Virus record (IMG/VR): IMGVR_UViG_3300030116_006645
Coordinates: 1 to 20,130 of that record
Reading direction: 5' to 3' (one strand)
Origin: a virus
DNA: 20,130 nucleotides
A program made the position numbers and the translations under genes. Below, piece after piece: positions 14,157-20,130 of this stretch (positions are counted from its first letter, which is position 1; every line of letters starts with the position of its first letter). The notes beneath the pieces are model-generated. The model was not told the origin of the DNA. It did no database searches and saw only the letters and a program-made list of their open reading frames with translations.

Positions 14157-14658
14157 AAAAATATCAGTTATAAAAACTAAAATAAACATCGACAAATTAC
14201 ATTTAATAGAAAAATACGTAAACATGTATGAAGGTAAATTTAAAAAGAGAACATGGGGCGACAACGTAAAAACATCTCTTAGCTTATGTCAAAATGTTTT
14301 ACATAACGTAGTGGATTTTAAAGATATTAAAAATGAAATAGAAGAACAACTTAGAAATTATTTTGAAAAAAATGAACAAAATATACCTTTTTTAATTAAT
14401 GAATCATGGGTAAATTTATTAGATAAATACGGATATCAAGACTATCACACTCATAAACCTGCATTTGCTGCGGGCACTTTATATATTAATGATGAAAATT
14501 CAGATATAGAATTTGCTACTTTCCCTGAAGATAATACAAAAAAATTAACACCAAAAAAAGGGGATTTGTATTTTTGGCCCGGAGATTTGCATCACAGAGT
14601 TATGGATTCAGACAAAAGAAGAGTATCATTATCATTTAACGTATATGCAACACAATAG
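14137..14658 (+). CDS. 2-oxoglutarate/Fe(II)-dependent oxygenase-like protein
   Basis: A 173-residue protein. Motifs in order: YQDYHTHKPAFAAGTLYI with H104-x-H106, then GDLYFWPGDLHHRVM with distal histidine H152 or H153, and RRVSLSFN with R161/R162, the 2-oxoglutarate-binding arginine region. This is the same general pattern as the 13208 and 19303 proteins but with a different, shorter N-terminal half (helical, Lys/Asn-rich), so it is not a recent duplicate. The HxH in place of HxD leaves open which residue completes the iron triad. It overlaps its neighbours by 20 and 14 bases, so it is probably translated by coupling. Substrate unknown. Confidence 0.78.
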   Translation: MEEIIIKKISVIKTKINIDKLHLIEKYVNMYEGKFKKRTWGDNVKTSLSLCQNVLHNVVDFKDIKNEIEEQLRNYFEKNEQNIPFLINESWVNLLDKYGYQDYHTHKPAFAAGTLYINDENSDIEFATFPEDNTKKLTPKKGDLYFWPGDLHHRVMDSDKRRVSLSFNVYATQ

Positions 14659-15169
14659 TAATACAGAATTTGTTATGTATGTTGATAATTTTTTATCAAT
14701 TGAAACATTAAAATCATTACAAGAAACCTTTACAAAAATTGGTTACATGGAAGTAAAAAACCCAGAGGGTAAGGTTTATGGCCATAGACATACTTTTCCA
14801 GAAAGTTTTCACAATGATCCTTTATTAAAATTAATTAAAAATTATTTTTTTCCTAATAGAAATTTAGAGCCCATATCTGTTAGTGCTCATTTACGACAGA
14901 ATGACAAAGAGCCTTTGTTTCACATTGATACTAATAAAGGAAATGTAGCCAATTTTTTATTTTATGTAAAAGGTAAGCCACTATTAAATAATGGCACTGG
15001 TTTCATTTACAATAATCAATTATCTTCGCATATAGGTTTTGTTGAAAACAGAGCTTTATTTTTTAATGGCAGTAAAATATTACACTCCGACTTACAATCT
15101 TTTGGTGATAGTTCTGAAAGATACACGCTTAATATTTTTTATAAAGAGAATAGTAGTGATAATAAATAA
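14645..15169 (+). CDS. 2-oxoglutarate/Fe(II)-dependent oxygenase-like protein (HxD type)
   Basis: A 174-residue protein with a classical triad: PLFHIDTNKGN giving H93-x-D95, distal H147 in SKILHSDLQ, and R159 in SSERYTLNIFY. The fold is suggested by beta segments FLFYVKG, TGFIYNN and ALFFNGS. The N-terminus VMYVDNFLSIETLKSL is typical of prolyl-4-hydroxylase-like or phytanoyl-type oxygenases. Start choice is uncertain: ATG 14645 gives a 14-base overlap with the previous gene; ATG 14675 (residue 11) fits the family start better. Neither has a good Shine-Dalgarno. It is distinct in sequence from the other oxygenases here. Hydroxylation is predicted; substrate unknown. Confidence 0.75.
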   Translation: MQHNSNTEFVMYVDNFLSIETLKSLQETFTKIGYMEVKNPEGKVYGHRHTFPESFHNDPLLKLIKNYFFPNRNLEPISVSAHLRQNDKEPLFHIDTNKGNVANFLFYVKGKPLLNNGTGFIYNNQLSSHIGFVENRALFFNGSKILHSDLQSFGDSSERYTLNIFYKENSSDNK

Positions 15170-15680
15170 AAAAAATCTATTTGCAACAACATTACAAATA
15201 TTTCAATTTAATGACGAAGAGATAAAACCTTTATTAGATGAAGTGAACAGTAAAAAAAATTTAATTACAAAAACATCAAGCTCACATAATTATTTTACTG
15301 ATTATAAAAACCCAATACAACTTTATGAGTATGAAAAATTAATCAATGAAGTTGCAAATAAATATTCCAATGAAGGGTTAACATTGAATCTTTTAAATTA
15401 TTGGACGGCTGTTTATGGTAATAATTCTATACATGGTGCGCACCAACACGATTCAGTGGGTGTAAACTTTTCTACTGTGCTTTATTTAACAAATGGCGGT
15501 GCCACGACATTTTTATCACCACATAATGCAACAAATCAAAGAGTATATGATGAAGAATCAATATTAGGTAAATTAGTTATTTTTCCTTCTACATTGTGGC
15601 ATTACGTTTCATACAGCGGAGATTTAGAAAGAATAATTATTTCATCTAATATACAAATTTATGGTCAGAACCATGCATAA
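15156..15680 (+). CDS. 2-oxoglutarate/Fe(II)-dependent oxygenase-like protein, GTG start
   Basis: The open frame reaches back to ATG 15039, but the first 39 codons lie wholly inside the previous gene and look like out-of-frame text. GTG 15156 is preferred: it gives 174 residues, the size of its two upstream neighbours, a 14-base overlap like the preceding junction, and an AAGAGA element about six bases upstream. Motifs: IHGAHQHDSVGVNFS with H96-x-H98-D99, LVIFPSTLWHYV with distal H149, and LERIIISSN with R159. The pattern matches the HxHD-type oxygenases. It overlaps the glycosyltransferase gene downstream by 8 to 20 bases, so the two are probably co-translated. Confidence 0.75.
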   Translation: MIINKKNLFATTLQIFQFNDEEIKPLLDEVNSKKNLITKTSSSHNYFTDYKNPIQLYEYEKLINEVANKYSNEGLTLNLLNYWTAVYGNNSIHGAHQHDSVGVNFSTVLYLTNGGATTFLSPHNATNQRVYDEESILGKLVIFPSTLWHYVSYSGDLERIIISSNIQIYGQNHA

Positions 15681-16455
15681 AATTTTTGTCGGAACTCCTT
15701 GTTATGGCGGATTAATCACAACAGAGTATTTCAAAAGTTGTATGCAACTTGTAGCTCTTGCAGCCACTAAAAAAATAGAATTACAATTTGGAACGATAGG
15801 AAATGAATCATTAATAACTAGGGCAAGAAATACTTTAGTTCAACTATTCATGGATGGCGATTACACACATCTTTTATTTGTTGATGCTGATTTAGCTTTT
15901 AATCCTGATTCAGTGATGAGAATGCTTGATTATGATAAAGATGTTGTAACTGGTATTTATCCAAGAAAAACCATAGATTGGATAAAAGTAAAAAAAAGAC
16001 TTAAAGATAATCCAGATATATCAGAAGACGAGCTATTAGCTGCATCACTGCAATATAATTTAAATGTAAAAGATCCTAACAACATACTACTTGAAAAAGG
16101 ATTTATTGAGGTTTTAGATGGTCCTACTGGTTTTATGATGATAAAAAAACAAGTGTTTGAACGAATGGCCAATGTTTATCCAGACTTAAAATTTAAGCCA
16201 GATCAACACATTAATCAATCACATGAAAAAGAATTTGATTATCATAAAACATCTGATTGGAATTATGCTTTCTTTGACACCATGATAGAGTCAGAAACAC
16301 GCAGATATCTGTCAGAAGATTACGCTTTTTGTCGTTTATGGCAAAATATGGGTGGTAAAATATACGCTGATATTCTATCTGGTATGACACACTACGGTAA
16401 TTATGCATTTAAAGGTAATGTTGGAACTCAATTCTTGCCTCAAAACAATAAGTAA
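15661..16455 (+). CDS. GT-A-fold glycosyltransferase-like protein
   Basis: A 264-residue protein beginning with IFVGTPCYGG, a first strand/loop typical of family-2-like sugar transferases. Visible motifs are LITRARNTLV (51-60), the metal and nucleotide-sugar DxD motif LLFVDADLAF (D75, D77), GIYPRK, the acceptor-side LDGPTGFMMI (152-160) and YLSEDYAFCRLW (E219/D220 as catalytic-base candidates), with H244 in THYG. It would move a sugar from a nucleotide donor to an acceptor in the cytoplasm. ATG 15661 gives a 20-base overlap with the preceding oxygenase; ATG 15673 (MHKIFVG) gives an eight-base overlap and a more family-like start. No good Shine-Dalgarno favours either. The acceptor is unknown: hydroxylated protein, DNA base or glycan are possible. 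Confidence 0.82.
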   Translation: MVRTMHKIFVGTPCYGGLITTEYFKSCMQLVALAATKKIELQFGTIGNESLITRARNTLVQLFMDGDYTHLLFVDADLAFNPDSVMRMLDYDKDVVTGIYPRKTIDWIKVKKRLKDNPDISEDELLAASLQYNLNVKDPNNILLEKGFIEVLDGPTGFMMIKKQVFERMANVYPDLKFKPDQHINQSHEKEFDYHKTSDWNYAFFDTMIESETRRYLSEDYAFCRLWQNMGGKIYADILSGMTHYGNYAFKGNVGTQFLPQNNK

Positions 16456-16469
16456 TTTATTATAAAAGC

Positions 16470-18314
16470 ATGCAATTAGTAGACCTTAAATTTCGCCCTG
16501 GAGTAGATAAGCAAGATACTGCATATTCTGCAGGTGATGATAGAAAATACATTGATTCTGATTTTGTAAGATTTCATTATGGAAAACCAGAAAGATGGAG
16601 CGGATGGACAAATCTCCCTAATCCTAACAAAACAATTGTAGGAGTGGTAAGAGATACACACTCATGGGTGGGTTTAGACGGTTTAAGATATTTAGCTTTA
16701 GGAACCAATAGAAAATTATACATTTACAACGAAGGAGCGGTGTATGACATAACTCCTATTCGTGAAACACAAGCTTTAACCAATCCTTTTACAACAAATG
16801 GCACTACCACGGTGTCTGTAGCCGACACTGGTCATAACGCAATACAAGGAGATTTTGTAACTTTTGACTCTTTTTCATCAATTGATGGATTAGATATGAA
16901 TCAAGAATTTGAAATTACATCTATAACTGATGCAAATAATTACACAGTAACCCACACTAGCACAGCATCTGGATCAACATCTGGAGGTGGCGGATCAGGT
17001 AACGCAAAATATCAAATAAATGTTGGTCCAGCTACTTCAACGTATGGTTTAGGTTGGGGCACAGACACTTGGAGTAGTGGCACTTGGGGTACGGCTAGCT
17101 CTGCATCTGATGTTGTCATAGTAGGAAGAAACTGGTCATTAGATAATTTTGGCGAGGATTTAATAGCTACTGTCTTAGATGGTGGCACATTTATTTGGGA
17201 CACTTCAGGAGGTTTAGCTTCAAGAGCAACAGCTTTATCAAACGCACCAACTGCATCAAGATTTAGCATTGTTTCAACAGATACGAGACATTTATTAATA
17301 TTTGGCACAGAAACTACAATCGGCACTCCTGACACTCAAGATGATCTATTTTTTAGATTTTCAGATAGAGAAGATGCAACAAACTACACACCTGTAGCTA
17401 CAAACGAAGCTGGATCTTTGAGAATAACAGATGGGTCAAAAATAGTGGGGGCCGTAAAATCATCAGGACAGATACTTGTTTGGACCGATACCTCATTACA
17501 CGGCATACAGTTTGTTGGTACACCGTTTACTTTTGGTCTTAGACAACTAGGCGCAAACGCTGGCCTTATAGCTCAACATGCAGCCATAGAGGTCAATGGT
17601 GTAGCTTATTGGATGTCTGATGATGCATTCTATCTTTATGATGGTGTTGTTAAAAAAATGCCATGTTCTGTGCAAGATTTTGTTTTTGATGATTTAAGTT
17701 ACACAAATAAAAACGACATAGCTGTAGGATTAAACACAGCGTATAATGAAATAATTTGGTACTATCCTTCAGCTAATGCATCACAAATAGATAGAGCCGT
17801 AGCTTATAACTACTTGGAGGGAACTTGGTATACATTAAGTTTAGGAAGAACTACTTGGCTTGGTGCTTACGTATATGAGAAACCAATAGCCACTGAATAC
17901 AACGCCAGCGCAACAGCTAACGTATCTACCATACTAGGATTAACTGCTGGTTCATCTTTTGTGTATGAGCATGAGTCTGGCAATAACCAAGCAGATGGAT
18001 CAGCTATCACAGCATTCTTAGAAACAGGTTCTGTTGAAATAGCTGACGGTGATCAATTAATGTCCATTAGTAAATTAGTGCCAGATTTTGATAATTTAAC
18101 AAATACGATGACTGCTAGACTTACATTAGAGCAATACCCTCAATCCTCTTCTAATGTTACATCAAACGCAAGTATCACTAGCACGACAGAAAAAGTAAGC
18201 GTTAGGGGTAGAGGAAGAGCTGTTAAAATAAGGTATACAACTAATACAATAGATGATACACCTTGGAGACTTGGTTCACAGAAATTAGAAATTAGACCTG
18301 ACGGTAGAAGATGA
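16470..18314 (+). CDS. P22 gp10-like tail (nozzle/stabilisation) protein
   Basis: A 614-residue protein starting at ATG 16470, 14 bases after the glycosyltransferase stop, without a clear Shine-Dalgarno. The N-terminus LKFRPGVDKQDTAYSAG then YIDSDFVRFHYGKPERWSGW, and later segments (LFFRFSDREDATNYTP, GSKIVGAVKSSGQILVWTD, YWMSDDAFYLYDG, AVAYNYLEGTWYTLS), fit the phage stabilisation family of P22 gp10, a beta-propeller that closes the tail below the portal adaptor. Identification is by remembered pattern. Residues about 162-178 are a Ser/Thr/Gly linker (GSTSGGGGSG), followed by the Trp/Gly/Thr segment YGLGWGTDTWSSGTWGTASS (192-211). It is the clearest virion gene in the plus-strand operon and supports a short-tailed phage. 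It overlaps the next gene by four bases (ATGA). Confidence 0.72.
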   Translation: MQLVDLKFRPGVDKQDTAYSAGDDRKYIDSDFVRFHYGKPERWSGWTNLPNPNKTIVGVVRDTHSWVGLDGLRYLALGTNRKLYIYNEGAVYDITPIRETQALTNPFTTNGTTTVSVADTGHNAIQGDFVTFDSFSSIDGLDMNQEFEITSITDANNYTVTHTSTASGSTSGGGGSGNAKYQINVGPATSTYGLGWGTDTWSSGTWGTASSASDVVIVGRNWSLDNFGEDLIATVLDGGTFIWDTSGGLASRATALSNAPTASRFSIVSTDTRHLLIFGTETTIGTPDTQDDLFFRFSDREDATNYTPVATNEAGSLRITDGSKIVGAVKSSGQILVWTDTSLHGIQFVGTPFTFGLRQLGANAGLIAQHAAIEVNGVAYWMSDDAFYLYDGVVKKMPCSVQDFVFDDLSYTNKNDIAVGLNTAYNEIIWYYPSANASQIDRAVAYNYLEGTWYTLSLGRTTWLGAYVYEKPIATEYNASATANVSTILGLTAGSSFVYEHESGNNQADGSAITAFLETGSVEIADGDQLMSISKLVPDFDNLTNTMTARLTLEQYPQSSSNVTSNASITSTTEKVSVRGRGRAVKIRYTTNTIDDTPWRLGSQKLEIRPDGRR

Positions 18315-18769
18315 TATATATTAAAGACCATGTTTTATCTAACGAAGATATCGATCAATTAAGACCTTTTGTTGAACAACCAGATTGGAATTCTTGGGAT
18401 CAATCACTACAAGTCAACGTTCCACAAACAAATGATATTGTGCAAAAAGTAAAAAATACAATAAATGCTGACTTTAACAATAGTCATCCATTATTTGATG
18501 AAGTAGATTGGTCACAAATAGTAGTATATGATACGGGGTGCTCAAAAAATTTTCATTTAGACCATGCTTCAGACAAAACAACAGGCACATCTGTTACTTT
18601 TTTAAATGAAGATTTTGTTGGAGGTGAGGCTATTGTAGAGGGCGTGCAAATTGCTCCTATTAAAGGTAGAACTTATTACATGGACGGAAAAATGTATAAG
18701 CACGCTGTTTTAAATGTTATAAAGGGTGCGAGATTTACTTTAACGTGTTGGTATAAGAAAAAAGATTAA
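18311..18769 (+). CDS. Prolyl-4-hydroxylase-like 2-oxoglutarate/Fe(II) oxygenase
   Basis: A compact 152-residue protein with a complete triad and anchor: NFHLDHASDK (H82-x-D84), MYKHAVLNV (H131) and GARFTLTCWYK (R141). The segment TSVTFLNEDFVGGEAIVEG, followed by IKGRTYYMDG, matches the core of P4H-type enzymes, where Gly-Gly-Glu precedes the strand leading to the distal histidine. It lacks extra domains, like other phage P4H-like proteins. ATG 18311 overlaps the tail protein stop in ATGA, so it is tied in translation to a virion gene. Protein hydroxylation is the usual role of the family; a virion target is inference. Confidence 0.82.
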   Translation: MIYIKDHVLSNEDIDQLRPFVEQPDWNSWDQSLQVNVPQTNDIVQKVKNTINADFNNSHPLFDEVDWSQIVVYDTGCSKNFHLDHASDKTTGTSVTFLNEDFVGGEAIVEGVQIAPIKGRTYYMDGKMYKHAVLNVIKGARFTLTCWYKKKD

Positions 18770-18936
18770 TGGCTAAAATTACAATCACTAGATTACCTAA
18801 CGCTACACCAGAGTATGATGCTGGTCAGTTTGATCAAATGATTAGATTACTTGATCAAATTATACTTTTATTAAATACTAACTATCAACAAGATTTAAAA
18901 GAAGAAACAGAATCGGAGGGTTTTTTCCTTGGCTAA
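18769..18936 (+). CDS. Small conserved-type protein, 55 residues
   Basis: A short frame with ATG inside a TAATG overlap with the upstream oxygenase stop. The product begins MAKITITRLPNATPEYDAG, has an amphipathic Leu/Ile/Asp helix FDQMIRLLDQIILLLNTNY (21-39) and ends acidic then hydrophobic, EEETESEGFFLG-like. It overlaps the next gene by eight bases and carries that gene's GGAGG Shine-Dalgarno in its last codons. The tight packing at both ends and the lack of any alternative frame make it real. I recall similar tiny proteins next to structural genes in marine phages, but no function is known. Confidence 0.65.
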   Translation: MAKITITRLPNATPEYDAGQFDQMIRLLDQIILLLNTNYQQDLKEETESEGFFLG

Positions 18937-19291
18937 CACATTTAAAAGCGCAATGGTTGATATAACATCAACAGATTTAACAACCATATTAACTGTGCCG
19001 ACAGCTAATCCTGGTGCCACACCTCCTGTGCCACCCACAACGGATGTTGTTAAATCCATTCTAATTTGTAATGACTCAGGTAGCACCACACTTGTTGATT
19101 TAGAAGTTTTAAGATCATCTGCAACTTTTGAATTATTTAAAGCAAAAAGTGTTGCAACTAACACTACAACAGAATTACTATCTCAGCCTCTTGTTTTGCA
19201 AGAATCTGATGTATTAAAAGCGCAAGCCAACGCTGCTAATCAAGTTCACATAATTGTAAGTTTTATGGAGGTTACAAAAGGTCAACTTTAG
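18929..19291 (+). CDS. Putative small beta-rich virion protein, 120 residues, TTG start
   Basis: No ATG exists at the right place; TTG 18929 follows GGAGG (18915-18919) by nine bases and opens a frame beginning ANTFKSAMVDITSTDLTTIL. The sequence is rich in Thr, Ser, Val and Ala with alternating strands (VVKSILICNDSGSTTLVDLE, NQVHIIVSFMEV) and a Pro-rich turn NPGATPPVPPTT, fitting a small all-beta structural protein such as a head-decoration or tail accessory. This assignment rests on composition, remembered similarity and neighbours only. It may be translated partly by coupling with the 55-residue gene it overlaps. Confidence 0.65.
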   Translation: MANTFKSAMVDITSTDLTTILTVPTANPGATPPVPPTTDVVKSILICNDSGSTTLVDLEVLRSSATFELFKAKSVATNTTTELLSQPLVLQESDVLKAQANAANQVHIIVSFMEVTKGQL

Positions 19292-19302
19292 AAAGGATGA
19301 AT

Positions 19303-19878
19303 ATGAAATTACAAGGTATGTTTATTACTCCTGTGTTTACCACAGAGTTAGAAAATAATTATAATCTAGAACAAAAACTTTATGATTTACAAAAACAAGA
19401 TAAAGTTGGATCACCAAAATCAAACGTAAAAGGGTGGCACAGTAAAGAAGATTTGTATCTGCATGAAGGCTTTAAAGAAATAACACAAGATATAATGTTT
19501 CAAGCACAAGAATGTTTTAATGCATTAAGTGTAGAGAGAAAATACGGTCCTGAAATGACAGGGTTATGGGGTATGATAAATCCACCAGGTGCCAGAAACA
19601 CAGTGCACACACATCCCTTAAATTTTTTATCTGGAGTATATTATTTAAAAGTGCCAAAAAATAGTGGCAATCTTGTTTTCATAGAACCAAGACCACAAGC
19701 CGAGGTGCTTGATCCGCCTAAAAACCAAGACTTGTCGGTTCATTTTGCACATAGTGTACAGTGGGAAGCAAAGGAGAATAACTTGATTTTTTTCCCATCA
19801 TGGTTACAACATGAGGTACAACAAAATAATTCTAATCAAGATAGAATTATTTTAAGTTTTAATTTAAGATGGAGATAG
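19303..19878 (+). CDS. 2-oxoglutarate/Fe(II) oxygenase-like protein (PF13759/TIGR02466 type)
   Basis: A 191-residue protein. ATG 19297 directly abuts GAAAGG, leaving no room for the ribosome; ATG 19303, with AAAGGA about five bases upstream, is the better start. Motifs: ARNTVHTHPLNFLSGVYYL with H102-x-H104, LIFFPSWLQHEV with distal H170, and QDRIILSFNL with R181 (numbering from 19303). SGxYYL followed by FFPSWLxH is the signature of this oxygenase group, the same subfamily as the 13208 gene but too divergent for a recent copy. It sits after a probable structural gene. Hydroxylation is predicted; the substrate is unknown. Confidence 0.85.
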   Translation: MKLQGMFITPVFTTELENNYNLEQKLYDLQKQDKVGSPKSNVKGWHSKEDLYLHEGFKEITQDIMFQAQECFNALSVERKYGPEMTGLWGMINPPGARNTVHTHPLNFLSGVYYLKVPKNSGNLVFIEPRPQAEVLDPPKNQDLSVHFAHSVQWEAKENNLIFFPSWLQHEVQQNNSNQDRIILSFNLRWR

Positions 19879-19882
19879 CAAA

Positions 19883-20130
19883 ATGCCAATAATAAAAAAC
19901 GCAGAACAAATTGGAACAGTTACATTAGAAGATGGCAGAGTGGTTCCAAAATACAACGTTAAAACAGAAACTACAATTACAAATATCGATACAGGTCAAG
20001 AATATGATTCTGAGGAGGCTATGCAAGCTGACATAGATGATCCAAACACTTCTACAACCGCAGAAAAAATTAAGCGAGATGTAAAAGTATTTGCTCCATC
20101 ATTAAAAGATATGTTAGGTCAGACTCCTAA
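19883..20130 (+). CDS. Hypothetical protein, 3' end beyond window
   Basis: A frame from ATG 19883, four bases after the oxygenase stop, with GGAGA about eight bases upstream, stays open for 82 codons to the window edge. The visible protein begins PIIKNAEQIGTVTLEDGRVV and contains TTITNIDTGQEYDSEEAMQA and VKVFAPSLKDMLGQTP; it is soluble, with probable beta strands then an acidic helix. The last sequence looks like a tail end, but no stop codon is inside the window. I do not recognise the family. Confidence 0.6.
   Translation, partial: MPIIKNAEQIGTVTLEDGRVVPKYNVKTETTITNIDTGQEYDSEEAMQADIDDPNTSTTAEKIKRDVKVFAPSLKDMLGQTP

Noticed and set aside
15039-15155. 39-codon N-terminal extension of the third small oxygenase
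   Set aside because: It lies entirely within the preceding oxygenase in another frame, has no family-like content, and GTG 15156 gives the length of the sibling proteins.
1-20130. Search for CRISPR arrays, tRNA genes, integrase, insertion sequences or attachment sites
   Set aside because: No regularly spaced repeats, cloverleaf-like segments with CCA ends, recombinase motifs or terminal inverted repeats with transposase were seen by eye; a tRNA scan was not possible.

Overview
The window looks like part of an AT-rich, tailed double-stranded DNA phage of short-tailed (podovirus-like) type. Gene content resembles uncultured marine phages, so a marine bacterial host is plausible; this is inference from gene content and base composition, and no host marker is visible. 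Genes are tightly packed with many start/stop overlaps. No tRNA, rRNA, CRISPR array, insertion sequence or integrase was seen.

Layout. (1) Positions 1-2800, minus strand: a replication block with a primase of the archaeo-eukaryotic type (cut by the window edge), a probable DNA-binding or replication accessory protein, a coiled-coil protein and a small conserved unknown. A strong hairpin terminator with a UUCG loop lies directly against the primase start codon. (2) 2881-4314, plus strand: a lone SNF2-type helicase, divergent from the replication block and convergent with the next gene, which it overlaps by 20 bases. (3) 4295-13067, minus strand: a small PD-(D/E)XK nuclease, a one-pass membrane coiled-coil protein, then five large genes (291, 987, 828, 340 and 303 codons) whose four junctions are all one-base TAATG overlaps. 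They read as virion proteins, probably internal or DNA-ejection proteins. (4) 13068-13207: a divergent control region with two short palindromes. (5) 13208-20130, plus strand: a dense run holding six different 2-oxoglutarate/Fe(II) oxygenase-like genes, a GT-A-type glycosyltransferase, a P22 gp10-like tail protein, two small probable structural or accessory proteins, and small unknowns. The last gene runs off the window.

How the parts may fit: the left block copies the genome, the central minus-strand operon and the right plus-strand operon build the virion, and the oxygenases plus glycosyltransferase are best read as a modification set expressed with the virion genes. Six oxygenases of at least three sequence types in 6.7 kb, four in a nearly contiguous overlapping chain ending in a glycosyltransferase, is the most unusual feature. 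Their substrate (virion protein, host surface glycan, nucleic acid or small molecule) cannot be read from the sequence.
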